Origin: CADDZO01 sp035294145
GTDB lineage: Bacteria; Chloroflexota; Dormibacteria; Dormibacterales; Dormibacteraceae
Reading direction: 5' to 3'
Assembly: GCA_035294145.1 (NCBI GenBank)
Contig: DATGLL010000203.1
Coordinates: forward strand, 1-64,000
Length of the DNA stretch: 64,000 bases
Part shown: piece by piece, positions 8,076 through 16,655 of the stretch
Numbering within the stretch: position 1 is the first letter of the stretch
Layout: each line of letters opens with the position of its first letter
Made by a program: the position numbers and the translations under genes
Notes under the pieces: model-generated
The model's database searches: none
What the model saw: only the letters and a program-made list of their open reading frames with translations
Told to the model about the DNA's origin: nothing

Positions 8076-9244
8076 GCCCCCCGGGCCCCCTCGGGTCGCT
8101 GGCTGCCCTCGGCCTGCCCTGCTCCGAAACCGACCGCCGGTCGACGACACAGGCCGGCCACCTCATGGCCGGCCAGGTAGCGGCGCCGCATCGCCTCGGC
8201 CGGGCAGGAGCGAGATCGCAGTCGCGAGCGGAGACGGCATAGCCGCCGTCGGTCGTCGGGGTCGCTGAGCGCGTCCTCGGCGGCGCGCAGCAAGGCCTCC
8301 GCGGCCTCCCGGATCTCCCGATTGTGAAACCCCTCGAGCGCCGAGATCCGGTGCAGCTGCGCATCGGGGGTCAGGCGGCGGCCAGGGAGACGGTGATCCA
8401 GGATCAGCCCCTTGAGCAGCGTGAGCAGCTCGCCGTAGAGCGCGAAGTCGCCGGAGGCGTCGAAGGCCTTGAACTCGATTCGCCCCACCTCCGGCTCGAT
8501 CCGGGCCAGCTGGGTGAGGGAAGGTTCGGTGACCAGCAGGTCGGTCGGGCTGGCGACGAACGCCAGGGCCGCTGGTCGGGGCCCTGTCCGCACGAAGGTG
8601 CGGACCGAGAGACCTTCCCAGAGATCTCCCTGGAGGAAGGGAGAGGCGAACGAGAAGGGAACCAGGTAGGGACTGTAGAAGGTCAGCTTGGCCGCTGCGT
8701 CGATCGTCTGGCGCGGGCTCAGCTCGGCCCAGGAGAGGTTGAGGTCGGGGCCGTAGGTCGTCATGTGGAGGTGGTCCGTGCGGTCCTCGGGGGTGAGCTG
8801 GCGGTGGCGGCGTTCCCACTGGTTGAGTTCGGGATCGATCCGATAGCTGCGGCGCACGGGGTTGAAGCCGAGGCCCAGGACGCGAAAGCCGTGCCGTGCC
8901 GCCTGGCGGACGAGGAGGGTGTGGTCGGCCCGAAGCTGGGCCACCGCGTCCGCGACGCTGGAGTGGATGGGGGTCCGGATCTCGATCCCCTTGGGGTCGC
9001 AGCGCAGGAACTCCCCTCGGGGACCGAAACGCTCGTATCCCTCGACGTACCACCGCTTGAGCTTGATGCCCTGGTCCCCGACGCGCAGGCCGGGGTAGTC
9101 GGTGGGGTAGATGGGGAGGGCATCGACGACGGCCTGCAGCTCCTCGAAGCGGGTGTTGGTGAAGTCGGCGAAGCTGCCGTCCCTCCGCAGAAGAGCGGCC
9201 TCGTGCTCGATCCCGTAGCGGAACCCCACCCCACGCTCTGCCAT
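8051..9244 (-). CDS. Glutamate-cysteine ligase family protein (GCS2-like)
   Basis: This family makes gamma-glutamyl or related amide bonds at the expense of ATP. The 397-aa product begins with the family core GFRYGIEHEAAL (residues 6-17; metal-binding Glu pair), has KGIEIRTP near residue 85 and a helical half with HLHMTTYGPDLN. The last 70 or so residues are Arg-rich and look unlike the rest, so the true domain probably ends near residue 330. It could be glutamate-cysteine ligase proper, an EgtA-like ligase or another carboxylate-amine ligase; the sequence alone does not decide. The gene is single and convergent with the hypothetical gene at 7656. Confidence 0.65.
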   Translation of the reverse strand: MAERGVGFRYGIEHEAALLRRDGSFADFTNTRFEELQAVVDALPIYPTDYPGLRVGDQGIKLKRWYVEGYERFGPRGEFLRCDPKGIEIRTPIHSSVADAVAQLRADHTLLVRQAARHGFRVLGLGFNPVRRSYRIDPELNQWERRHRQLTPEDRTDHLHMTTYGPDLNLSWAELSPRQTIDAAAKLTFYSPYLVPFSFASPFLQGDLWEGLSVRTFVRTGPRPAALAFVASPTDLLVTEPSLTQLARIEPEVGRIEFKAFDASGDFALYGELLTLLKGLILDHRLPGRRLTPDAQLHRISALEGFHNREIREAAEALLRAAEDALSDPDDRRRLCRLRSRLRSRSCPAEAMRRRYLAGHEVAGLCRRPAVGFGAGQAEGSQRPEGARGAQTKVSGG

Positions 9245-9371
9245 CCCTGCTGCGGCCCTGCCTCAAGAGCCGATCATGGGACAGAACCATCGCCCGGTCA
9301 ACCCGAGGTCGCTGGCAGGTCGAGACGGCCAGCGCGATGCCCAGGCCACCCGAGCAGGCTGTAACAATGTA

Positions 9372-9875
9372 ATGGTGATGACAGACGAGGAGGAGATCGC
9401 GGCCTGGGTGCTCGAGCGCGTGCCCTCGGGATGGTTCAGCGGGACCCCTATGGTGGAGATGGACCAGGAGGAGATCCTGGTGGTGGGGCGAATCCCCGAG
9501 CCCGATGGTGGGCAGCCTCCAGGGTCGCAGGCACGCCTCGACGCGGTGCGACGATTCCGTGAGGCCACCCGCGAGGCCCGGGTACGGATCGCGCAGGAGG
9601 TCGAGCGTCGCTTCCGTCGTCGTCTCTCCTGGGGGGTGGAGGTGGGTGACGAGCGTGTCCTCTTCACCACCCTGTCCGTTCCAGTCATGACCCGGCTCCG
9701 CCTCCCGGAGCGGCGTGTGCTCGACACCCTCGTCGAGGCCGGTGTGGCTCGGAGTCGAAGCGACGCGCTCGCCTGGTGCGTACGCTTGGTCGGCCGGCAC
9801 CAGGAGGGCTGGATTCGCGAGCTCCGCGAGGCGCTGGTGCGGGTCGGGGAGCTTCGTCGCCGCGGCCCCCGGTAG
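9372..9875 (+). CDS. Hypothetical protein with possible ribbon-helix-helix-like C-terminus
   Basis: The 167-aa product starts MVMTDEEEIAAWVLERV. It has an acidic N-terminal half, a long basic helix with ERRFRRRLSWG, a beta strand (VLFTTLSVPV), and a C-terminal segment (RLRLPERRVLDTL...ARSRSDALAWCV) that resembles the strand-helix-helix layout of RHH DNA-binding proteins. ATG at 9372 is chosen over the upstream frame because the preceding residues are low complexity and an AT-rich TAACAAT stretch lies just before it. A glycoside-hydrolase-like gene starts 4 nt after its stop, so the two are probably co-transcribed. No family recognised. Confidence 0.6.
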   Translation: MVMTDEEEIAAWVLERVPSGWFSGTPMVEMDQEEILVVGRIPEPDGGQPPGSQARLDAVRRFREATREARVRIAQEVERRFRRRLSWGVEVGDERVLFTTLSVPVMTRLRLPERRVLDTLVEAGVARSRSDALAWCVRLVGRHQEGWIRELREALVRVGELRRRGPR

Positions 9876-9879
9876 CCCG

Positions 9880-10854
9880 TTGGCGGGGGCGGCGCGGATC
9901 GGTGCCACCTTCTCCCCTCACCGCGCGCTCGCCAGAGGGCTGGAGTGGCGGTCGGCATTCCAACATCTGCTCGACCTGCCGTTGCAGCCGCTCCGTCTCT
10001 CTGTCCCTGGGCTGCGAGCGCTGGGCTCCGGGTTCGATGACCTGGACTGGCAGCTCTCCCTGGCCGCGGAGCGAGGGAGGGAGGTGCTGCTCACGGTGGG
10101 CATGAAGGCCCCAGGCTGGCCAGAGTTCCACCTGCCCGATCGTCTGGAGGCCTACGCCCCGCCCGGCGTCGACGTGGCCGCCAGCAACCGTGGGCTGGCC
10201 ACGCTCACCTTGAGCGTGCTCCGCGCCGCCGTCGAGCGCTACCGAGCGCATCGAGCCGTGGTGGCCTGGCAGGTGGAGAACGAGCCCCTCAACCCGTCTG
10301 GCCCCCTTCGCTGGTGGATCGGGCCCGAATTCCTCCGGCGAGAGATCGCCGTGGTGCGATCCCTCGACTCACGACCGCTGGTGGTGAACGTGTTCGCTCA
10401 CTTCAACCGCCGGCTGGACGCGGTCTCACGGCGCCCGGGCGGGGACCAGCCGCCGGTGGCGGAGGCGCTCTCCATGCTGGCCGAAGGTGACGTGCTTGGG
10501 TTGGACGTCTATCGACGGATCGGGGTCCGCCGGTTGGGCCTCCCGGCCGTGACCTCGGCGGCTCGAGATTGGTGCCTGGACGCGCGTCGCTGGCGTGAGC
10601 GGGCCTCGGAGGTCGGTGTGCGAGCCTGGATCGTGGAGGCGCAGGCGGAGCCATGGGAACCGCCAGGTGGGAACCCGAGTCGTCCTCGCACCTGCCGGCC
10701 GCATGAGCTCGCGGCGACGGTGGCGGAGCTGGTGGGGGCCGGATTCGAGACCGTTCTGCTCTGGGGGGCGGAGCACTGGCTGGCCCGGGCGGCGGCCGGG
10801 GATCGCTCCTGGCTCGAGGCGGTGATGGGGCTTGTCGACCCCGGCCGTGCCTAG
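9880..10854 (+). CDS. Putative glycoside hydrolase, (beta/alpha)8 barrel (GH5/39/42-like)
   Basis: A likely retaining glycosidase of clan GH-A type. The 324-aa product runs from RIGATFSPHRAL (first barrel strand) through PLRLSVPGLR and WQVENEPLNP, where Asn-Glu-Pro matches the acid/base NEP motif near residue 140. It ends with VRAWIVEAQAEPW (candidate nucleophile Glu late in the barrel) and TVLLWGAEHW. There is no signal peptide with this start, so it may act in the cytoplasm. The start is TTG at 9880, 4 nt after the upstream stop; the longer frame overlaps the previous gene with low-complexity sequence. Substrate and exact GH family cannot be told. Confidence 0.6.
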   Translation: MAGAARIGATFSPHRALARGLEWRSAFQHLLDLPLQPLRLSVPGLRALGSGFDDLDWQLSLAAERGREVLLTVGMKAPGWPEFHLPDRLEAYAPPGVDVAASNRGLATLTLSVLRAAVERYRAHRAVVAWQVENEPLNPSGPLRWWIGPEFLRREIAVVRSLDSRPLVVNVFAHFNRRLDAVSRRPGGDQPPVAEALSMLAEGDVLGLDVYRRIGVRRLGLPAVTSAARDWCLDARRWRERASEVGVRAWIVEAQAEPWEPPGGNPSRPRTCRPHELAATVAELVGAGFETVLLWGAEHWLARAAAGDRSWLEAVMGLVDPGRA

Positions 10855-11165
10855 CTTCCCGCCCTCGGCCCCTCCAGGGCGTTACTGGCTTGGGCCAGCG
10901 TCGCTCGGGCCCGCTGGAAGTCGCGGTGCACCGCTGCGTCCTCAGCCTGGTCGAGCAGCTCGAGGAGTGGGTTCCAGCGAGGATCGTTGGCCTCCGCGAG
11001 CGCTGCCCTGACCTGGCCTATGGTCTGAGAGGCGAAGAGCACCCCGCCCCCCGGGTTGTCCACGATCTCGCTCGCGACCCGAAGCTGGTTGTGGGCCCAC
11101 GTAAGCAGGTCGACGCCGCCGTGTCGCCGCGGCCCCTTGGGGCCCAGGACCTGTACTTGAGGCAT
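10851..11165 (-). CDS. Hypothetical small helical protein
   Basis: The 104-aa product (from MPQVQVLGPKG) has a flexible basic start then helices with TWAHNQLRVASEIVD and a C-terminal helix rich in Ala, Arg and Glu. No motif recognised. ATG at 11165 is preferred since upstream residues are low complexity. Its stop overlaps the end of the convergent glycosidase gene by 4 nt. It follows two other very small genes on the same strand (11206-11433 and 11450-11623) and may be the last gene of that operon. Confidence 0.5.
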   Translation of the reverse strand: MPQVQVLGPKGPRRHGGVDLLTWAHNQLRVASEIVDNPGGGVLFASQTIGQVRAALAEANDPRWNPLLELLDQAEDAAVHRDFQRARATLAQASNALEGPRAGS

Positions 11166-11205
11166 CTCAGGGAAGAGGGTACTGAACTGCGGCGTGAGGC
11201 ATGGC

Positions 11206-11433
11206 TCAGCGGACGTCCCGACCCGCGTCGCGGACGGCCGAGAAGACCAGCATGGCCAAGATCCAACCCGCATAGATGCCGGCCGCCCCGAACACGGTCT
11301 CGATCACGACCAGAGCTGGGACGGAGTCGCCCCACAGACGGAGGTACAGCATCCAGCCGGCGGCGATCAGGCCGACGAAGCCAACCGTCCCGGCCAACGA
11401 CGCCAGCACGAAGGCCCCCGCCCGACGGGTCAT
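11206..11433 (-). CDS. Small membrane protein
   Basis: The 75-aa product starts MTRRAG and has two clear hydrophobic helices (about residues 5-32 and 40-67) with a basic/acidic C-terminal end. It is probably a two-pass inner-membrane protein. The ATG lies 16 nt after the stop of the 57-aa gene upstream, so they likely share a transcript. No family recognised. Confidence 0.55.
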   Translation of the reverse strand: MTRRAGAFVLASLAGTVGFVGLIAAGWMLYLRLWGDSVPALVVIETVFGAAGIYAGWILAMLVFSAVRDAGRDVR

Positions 11434-11449
11434 GGCGCCCCCGTCGACC

Positions 11450-11623
11450 TCAGTCGAGGCGGGGGCTCCCCGGCTTCGGCTCCGGTGCCGCCAGCGTCAG
11501 CGTCCGCACCGCCTCTTCGAGCGCCCTGGGGTCGTGGCGATCCCACCGCGCCAGGAAGCCAGCGCTCAGGGCCTGGATCGCCTGTTCCCACCCTGTCGGA
11601 CGCTTGGGCTCCACCTCGCCCAC
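11450..11623 (-). CDS. 57-aa hypothetical protein
   Basis: The GTG start at 11623 follows a strong Shine-Dalgarno (GGAGGTGA, about 6 nt before it). The product starts VGEVEPKRPTGWEQAIQALS, then continues with another helix and a proline-rich tail ending in PRLD. Third positions are mostly G or C, as in real genes here. It appears to head a small operon with the membrane protein at 11206-11433 and perhaps the gene at 10851-11165. Function unknown. Confidence 0.5.
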   Translation of the reverse strand: MGEVEPKRPTGWEQAIQALSAGFLARWDRHDPRALEEAVRTLTLAAPEPKPGSPRLD

Positions 11624-11866
11624 GATTGGTCACCTCCACCTCACGACAGCCTGCTCTTGGCCGGGCGCCTGACGGGATGCCGACGCCCGGGCGTGACGAT
11701 CGCATTCTCGCCCCTCCTCTTGGCGAGGTCAAAACGCAAGCTCGGACCCGATCAGCGCCCCACGCGCTCGCGGGGCCGACCGACGCGCCCCTCAGATCGC
11801 CATGGGCCGAGGGGGGGCTGGTGCCGCTCGGTCGGCCGCGGGGCTGGCGGCGTCCGAACGGACCGC

Positions 11867-12556
11867 TCATACCTCGACGACCTCCAGATCCTGGGCGGCC
11901 CCGGGCAGGTGACCGAAGGCAAGGTGGTTGAAGATGAAGCGGGTGTTGGGGTGTCGGGAAGCCAAGGCTTGCGCCTCCTCCCAGCTGGTGTGCACCGCGG
12001 ACGGCTGCGGGCTCGTCGCCTCGGTGATGGCCACGTCCGCGTCCGCCACCAGCTGCTCCAGCGCCGGGCTGACGATGGTGTCGCCAGCGTAGGCAAGCAC
12101 CCGGTCGTTGAGGTGGAGTCGGTAGCCACGACACTCCATTGCCCCGTGGTCGAGGGCGACGGACTCGTAACGGACGCCTGCGACCTCCCCGCTGCGCGCA
12201 GCCTCGTGGTAGGTGATGCGCGCCCGATCCCGGAACTGCGGCCAATCCCGGTGCCAAGCGAGACGACAGAGCTGCTCCACCCATTGAGCGATGCCGGGCG
12301 GCCCCACCAGCGGCAGGGGGCCAGAGGGGTGGAAGGCACGGTAGAGCAGGAAGGTGGGAAGGCCCAGCCCGTGGTCGCCGTGGAAGTGGGTGAGGAAGAC
12401 GGCGTCGATACGCCTGGGGTCGATGCCCAAGCGGTGCAGGTGGTGAAGGACGGGGGCGCCGGCGTCGAGCAGGAGACGATCGTCGACAACCACGGCCCCG
12501 TGGTAGCGCTCGAGAGAGAAGGCGGCCCCGGTCCCGAGGAAGGCGAGCTTCACCAT
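11867..12556 (-). CDS. Metallo-beta-lactamase-fold hydrolase (RNase Z-like)
   Basis: The 229-aa product has the MBL metal-binding motif THFHGDH (near residues 56-62), a later AYAGDT strand (bridging Asp), and a C-terminal FNHLAFGH (final His). The N-terminus KLAFLGTGAA is typical of the RNase Z/arylsulfatase-like branch. It may be a phosphodiesterase or a tRNA 3' endonuclease relative; the long exosite arm of true RNase Z is not obvious, so function is left open. A minus-strand TACCCT box ends 5 nt before the ATG, consistent with a leaderless mRNA. It stands alone. Confidence 0.8.
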   Translation of the reverse strand: MVKLAFLGTGAAFSLERYHGAVVVDDRLLLDAGAPVLHHLHRLGIDPRRIDAVFLTHFHGDHGLGLPTFLLYRAFHPSGPLPLVGPPGIAQWVEQLCRLAWHRDWPQFRDRARITYHEAARSGEVAGVRYESVALDHGAMECRGYRLHLNDRVLAYAGDTIVSPALEQLVADADVAITEATSPQPSAVHTSWEEAQALASRHPNTRFIFNHLAFGHLPGAAQDLEVVEV

Positions 12557-12763
12557 GGCGAAGGGTACCGCTCTCGGCCGGGCTGCCTGCTCCCCGGCGG
12601 CCCTCGGCGGGGAGGGATCACCGCCCGGTGGCGTCCACGCCCAGGTCAGCTCCGCAAGGGGCTACGTCGTCGGGTGGCCAGTCCCACCTTCCCCTAGGGG
12701 CGCTGAAGGTCGCCCGGCTGGGCATGCCCGGGCGGGTCCGATCGGGCCTGGCGTCCACGGCGG

Positions 12764-12793
12764 GCGCCGCCAGCCTGGTCGGGCTGGCGGCGC
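12764..12793 (-). terminator. Perfect hairpin downstream of fbaB
   Basis: A 12-bp perfect inverted repeat (GCGCCGCCAGCC / GGCTGGCGGCGC, 6-nt loop) starts 8 nt after the fbaB stop on the minus strand. No T-run follows. It is probably a terminator or 3'-stabilising stem. Confidence 0.6.
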
Positions 12794-12801
12794 AGGTCTC
12801 C

Positions 12802-13872
12802 TCAGGCCACGGTGATGTCGGAGCTCAGGTACACATCCTGGATGGCGTGGAGGAGTTGGACGCCCTCCTTCATCGGCCGCTGGAAGGCCTTCCGGCCGGA
12901 GATCAGCCCCATCCCGCCTGCGCGCTTGTTGATGACGGCGGTGCGTACTGCCTCCCGGAGGTCGCTCTCGCCAGCCGACGCCCCGCCGGAGTTGATCAGA
13001 CCGGCGCGGCCCATGAAGCAGTTGACCACCTGGTAGCGGGTGAGGTCGATCGGATGGTCGGTGGTCAGCTTCTCATAGACCAGCTTGGACGTCCTCCCGA
13101 ACTTCAGGGCGGTGTAGCCACCATTGGTCTCGGGCAGCTTCTGCTTGATGATGTCGGCCTCGATCGTGACCCCGAGGTGGTTGGCCTGGGCGGTCAGGTC
13201 AGCCGCGACCTCGTAGTTGACGCCATCCTTGGTGAAGCCGGGGTTGCGCAGGTAGCACCACAGCACGGTTGCCATCCCCAGCTGGTGGGCCTCGTGGAAG
13301 GCCTGGGCGATCTCGACGATCTGGCGGTTGGACTCCGGCGAGCCGAAGTACACGGTGGCGCCGACGGCCACCGCCCCTAGCTCCCAGGCCTGGCGCACGG
13401 TCCCGAAGAGGACCTGGTCGTAGGTGTTGGGATAACTGAGGAGCTGGTTGTGGTTGATCTTGCAGATGAACGGGATCCGGTGGGCGTACTTGCGCGCCAC
13501 CGAGCCTAGGACGCCGAAGCTGGAGGCGACGGCGTTGCATCCTCCCTCGATGGCCAGCCGGACGATGTTCTCGCCGTCGAAGTACTCGGGGTTGGGGGCA
13601 AACGAGGCCCCGGCCGAGTGCTCGATGCCCTGGTCGACGGGCAGGATGGAGAGGTACCCGGTCCCGGCCAGGCGTCCATGGTCGAACAGGGCCTGGAGGC
13701 TGCGAAGGACGCGCGGGTTGCGGTCGCTGGGCGCCCAGACGCGGTCGACGAAGTCGGGGCCGGGCAGGTGCAGCTGCTCTTTGGGGATCGTCTGGCAACG
13801 ATGCTCAAGGAGGTCGGTCGCCTCAGCGCCCAGGATCTCTTCGATCCGGTTCAGCGTGGTGGCGGTCGCCAT
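12802..13872 (-). CDS. fbaB: Class I fructose-bisphosphate aldolase (FbaB type)
   Basis: This cytoplasmic enzyme reversibly cleaves fructose 1,6-bisphosphate to DHAP and glyceraldehyde 3-phosphate through a Schiff-base lysine. The 356-aa product aligns end to end with Escherichia coli FbaB from memory: GTGYLSILPVDQGIEHSAGAS (about 70-90), SYPNTYDQ, VAVGATVYFGS, ADIIKQK with the candidate Schiff-base Lys243, and GRAGLINSGG. The ATG follows a good ribosome-binding site (AGGAAAGGAGC). It is monocistronic with a hairpin after the stop. Confidence 0.95.
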   Translation of the reverse strand: MATATTLNRIEEILGAEATDLLEHRCQTIPKEQLHLPGPDFVDRVWAPSDRNPRVLRSLQALFDHGRLAGTGYLSILPVDQGIEHSAGASFAPNPEYFDGENIVRLAIEGGCNAVASSFGVLGSVARKYAHRIPFICKINHNQLLSYPNTYDQVLFGTVRQAWELGAVAVGATVYFGSPESNRQIVEIAQAFHEAHQLGMATVLWCYLRNPGFTKDGVNYEVAADLTAQANHLGVTIEADIIKQKLPETNGGYTALKFGRTSKLVYEKLTTDHPIDLTRYQVVNCFMGRAGLINSGGASAGESDLREAVRTAVINKRAGGMGLISGRKAFQRPMKEGVQLLHAIQDVYLSSDITVA

Positions 13873-13994
13873 GATTTCGTGCTCCTTTCCTGGTGCTCAG
13901 GTTTTCCTTTCGAGGCCCTCGGTCCCTTGCCGGGCCCGCGACGCTGCGAGCGCGTGCCAGGACACCTCCGGGATGGTGATGAGGCCTCTTTCCA

Positions 13995-14000
13995 TATAGT
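13995..14000 (+). promoter_or_regulatory. TATAGT -10 box for a leaderless mRNA
   Basis: TATAGT ends 6 nt before the GTG start at 14007, with no Shine-Dalgarno between. The transcript should begin at or next to the start codon. The same layout is seen before several other genes in the window. Confidence 0.6.
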
Positions 14001-14006
14001 GCAACC

Positions 14007-14645
14007 GTGCAGCCCAGTCGAGGCCGACCGTGCGGCGTGGTGCTCGGCCCGGACTTCTTCTCCCGGGAGACCCTGGAGGTGGCCCAAGACCTGCTCGGGA
14101 AGCTCCTGGTGCGGGAGGTGGGGGGACGCGTCCTCTGGGGCCGTCTGGTTGAGGTGGAGGCCTACTGCGGCCCCGAGGATCGGGCCGCTCACTCCTTCCG
14201 GGGGCTGACGCCGCGGACCCGGGTGATGTACGGCCCGCCAGGGCATGCCTATGTGTACGTCATCTACGGCATGCACCACTGTCTGAACCTGGTCACCCGA
14301 CCGGAGGGCATCCCTCAGGCGGTCCTGGTCCGCGCCCTTGAGCCCGGGCCAGGGGTCGGGCGCTGCGCCGGGCCCGGGCTGGTCTGCCGGGCGCTGGAGA
14401 TCGATCGCTCCCTGAACGGGGCGCCCCTGCGGCCCCCGTCCTTGTACGTCCTCGACGATGGGTTCCGCCCCGAGCCCGAGCTGGTGACACGTTCCCCGCG
14501 GATCGGGGTCGAGTACGCCGGCGAGTGGGCCGCTCTGCCCTGGCGGTTCTGCCTGGACGGTCCCTATCTCCCTTACCTCTCCCGCCCGGCGCGACCGGGG
14601 CCTGGATCTGCCTTGAGGTCGGGGGAGCGGGTGCGTCGCCGGTAG
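14007..14645 (+). CDS. DNA-3-methyladenine glycosylase (AAG/MPG family)
   Basis: This base-excision repair enzyme removes alkylated purines such as 3-methyladenine and hypoxanthine. The 212-aa product has the AAG-family order: FFSRETLEVAQDLLGK near residue 18, GRLVEVEAYCGPEDRAAHS (catalytic Glu region near 50), GPPGHAYVYVIYGMHHCLN near 77-91, QAVLVRALEP, and a late RIGVEYAGEW...WRF segment. The length is normal. The start is GTG, directly behind a TATAGT box. Its 3' end overlaps the convergent GGDEF gene by 73 nt, unusually long for convergent genes here. Confidence 0.93.
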   Translation: MQPSRGRPCGVVLGPDFFSRETLEVAQDLLGKLLVREVGGRVLWGRLVEVEAYCGPEDRAAHSFRGLTPRTRVMYGPPGHAYVYVIYGMHHCLNLVTRPEGIPQAVLVRALEPGPGVGRCAGPGLVCRALEIDRSLNGAPLRPPSLYVLDDGFRPEPELVTRSPRIGVEYAGEWAALPWRFCLDGPYLPYLSRPARPGPGSALRSGERVRRR

Positions 14646-15244
14646 AGATCAGCGTCCGCCCGTGCCACCAGCTCGGCCGCGTCGGTGTCCGCGCCGAGTT
14701 CCGCCAGCCCCACACTGAAGGTACGCCCGGTCCGCCTCCGGTAGTCGGCCTGGACATCGTCGAAAACGCGCTGGGCGGCCTCCAGCCCCGCCTGGGGGAG
14801 GCTGCAGACGAACTCGTCCCCTCCCCAGCGGATGACGAGGTCGTAGGCGCGGAGGCGACGCCGCAGGGAGGAGGCCAGCTCCCGCAACAGGGCGTCGCCG
14901 GCGGCGTGCCCGTCGTGGTCGTTCACGGCCTTGAGCGCGTCAACGTCGAGGAAGGCGACCACCAGCTTGCGGTCGTCGAACCGACGGGCCCGCTGCAGCT
15001 CGCGCTCCAGCGCCGCCAGGCCAGCCCGTCGCCGGAGCGCCCCGGTCAGCTCGTCCACAGCCGCGGCCTCCTCGAGCTCCTCCAGCCGACGAAGGATGCG
15101 ATCCAGGAGCTCCGGGTCGAGCTCGGCCAGCCGCCCCGGCGTCACCCCGAGCTGCCGGCCCAGACGCTCGTGCAGGGGAGATCGGCAGTCGCCTCGCGAA
15201 AGCTCCGCTTCGAACGGCCTTCGATCTCCGATCGGTTTCCACAT
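14573..15244 (-). CDS. Diguanylate cyclase (GGDEF domain, no recognisable sensor)
   Basis: It should make cyclic di-GMP from two GTP in the cytoplasm. The 223-aa product has an N-terminal helical stretch of about 70 residues, then a complete GGDEF domain: LVVAFLDVDALKAVND (metal site), GHAAGDALL, and an intact RWGGDEFV active site. An inhibitory I-site RxxD (RAYD) lies five residues before GGDEF, so product inhibition is likely. No membrane helix, PAS or response-regulator domain is present. The true start is ATG at 15244; the longer frame runs through the thiolase gene. It lies 82 nt behind the thiolase on the same strand. Confidence 0.85.
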   Translation of the reverse strand: MWKPIGDRRPFEAELSRGDCRSPLHERLGRQLGVTPGRLAELDPELLDRILRRLEELEEAAAVDELTGALRRRAGLAALERELQRARRFDDRKLVVAFLDVDALKAVNDHDGHAAGDALLRELASSLRRRLRAYDLVIRWGGDEFVCSLPQAGLEAAQRVFDDVQADYRRRTGRTFSVGLAELGADTDAAELVARADADLYRRRTRSPDLKADPGPGRAGRER

Positions 15245-15326
15245 CCTGGCCTGGGCACCTGGTTGGGGTCGCCGCCGGATCGGCTCCGGCGGCCCAGCTG
15301 CCTGGGGCCGCCGAGGCACGCTAGGG

Positions 15327-16520
15327 TCAGACCTTCCGATCGATGATGGTCGCGGTCCCCAGCCCTCCTCCGCAGCACATCGACTCAAGCCCGTAGCGGA
15401 GGTCACGCCGCTCCAGCTCGTAGAGCAGGTGGCACATAAGGCGGGCCCCGGACGCCCCCAGGGGATGCCCGATGGCGATGGCGCCCCCGTTGACGTTCGT
15501 CCTCTCCAAGTCGGCCCCGGTCGTCTTCGCCCAGGCGAGCACCACTGAGGCAAAGGCTTCGTTGATCTCGAAAAGGTCGATGTCGCGCAGCTCCAGGCCG
15601 GCTTGCTTGAGCACCGCCGCCGTCGCCGGAATGGGACCCTCCAGCATGAGCACCGGGTCACAGCCGACCACCTTTTGAGCTCGAACCTTGGCCCTGGGGC
15701 GCAGCCCCAGCTCCCGTGCCCTCTCCGCGCTCATCAGGAGGACCGCGGCGGCCCCGTCGGTGATCTGGCTTGAGTTCCCCGCCGTGATCGAGTGGTCGGG
15801 GTTAAACGCCGGCGGGAGCTGGCTCACCGCCTCATAGCTGGTGTCGTACCGGATGCCCTCGTCGCTGGTCATGATCTCGGTGCGGGCAGGGTTGGAGGGC
15901 TCCTCGTCCTCTTGCCCTCGGCCGTCCACCGCCACCTCCACGGGCATGATCATCGGCGCCAGGTAGCCCTTGCGGGTGGCCTCGGCGGCGCGCTGATGGC
16001 TGCGGACCCCGAACTCGTCCATTTCCCGCCGGCTGATCCCGTACTTGCGCGCCACCAGCTCGGCTGAGATGCCCTGAGGCACGAGCTCGTACAGCTCCAT
16101 GAGCTCGGGGGGGAAGGGTGTGCCTGGGCCCGCGGTCATGTTGGAGCCCATCGGGACCCGGGACATGGACTCCACCCCGCCAGCGATGGTCACGTCCGCC
16201 ACGCCGCTCTGGATCAGGTTGGCCGCGAAGTGGATGGCCTGCTGGCCCGAGCCACACTGCCGATCTACGGTGGTGGCGGGCACGTCGACCGGGAAGCCGG
16301 CGGCCAGCCAGCTGTTGCGGGCGATGTTGGCGCTCTGCTCCCCCACCTGCCCCACGCATCCGAAGATGACGTCCTCGACCTGGCCCGGCTCGATGCCGGC
16401 GCGTCGCACCAGCTCCTTCAGCACCATGGCGCCCAGGACCACCGGGTGGAAGTCCTTGAGCTTACCGTTGCGCTTGCCGAAGGGCGTCCGCACCCCCTCC
16501 ACGATCACCGCTTCGCGCAT
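15327..16520 (-). CDS. Thiolase (acetyl-CoA C-acyltransferase)
   Basis: It either condenses two acyl-CoA units or cleaves 3-ketoacyl-CoA in beta-oxidation. The 397-aa product has all thiolase landmarks: TVDRQCGSGQQA with the nucleophilic Cys near residue 89, GGVESMSR, NEAFAS, the GGAIAIGHPLGASGAR His motif near 350, and the C-terminal catalytic Cys in MCCGGGLGTA. The ATG follows a strong GAGGAGG. A TATCCT -10 box (16571-16576) and an inverted repeat GGTGA-GCGA-TCACC (16546-16559) between it and the start suggest repression by a dimeric regulator. Degradative versus biosynthetic use cannot be decided. Confidence 0.92.
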   Translation of the reverse strand: MREAVIVEGVRTPFGKRNGKLKDFHPVVLGAMVLKELVRRAGIEPGQVEDVIFGCVGQVGEQSANIARNSWLAAGFPVDVPATTVDRQCGSGQQAIHFAANLIQSGVADVTIAGGVESMSRVPMGSNMTAGPGTPFPPELMELYELVPQGISAELVARKYGISRREMDEFGVRSHQRAAEATRKGYLAPMIMPVEVAVDGRGQEDEEPSNPARTEIMTSDEGIRYDTSYEAVSQLPPAFNPDHSITAGNSSQITDGAAAVLLMSAERARELGLRPRAKVRAQKVVGCDPVLMLEGPIPATAAVLKQAGLELRDIDLFEINEAFASVVLAWAKTTGADLERTNVNGGAIAIGHPLGASGARLMCHLLYELERRDLRYGLESMCCGGGLGTATIIDRKV

Positions 16521-16545
16521 GAGCTTGCCTCCTCAACCGTCGCCG

Positions 16546-16576
16546 GGTGAGCGATCACCTCGCCTTCCCGAGGATA
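16546..16576 (-). promoter_or_regulatory. Thiolase promoter with inverted-repeat operator
   Basis: On the minus strand TATCCT (16576 to 16571) is a plausible -10 box. GGTGA-GCGA-TCACC at 16546-16559 lies just downstream of the expected transcription start, where a bound repressor would block RNA polymerase. The binding protein is unknown. Confidence 0.4.
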
Positions 16577-16655
16577 CCGTCACCTGGGCGCGACAGCGAG
16601 CGGGGCCTCCCGCCTCGCCCGTTCTCCCTGGGCTGGCCCATGGCGACCGCGTCGC

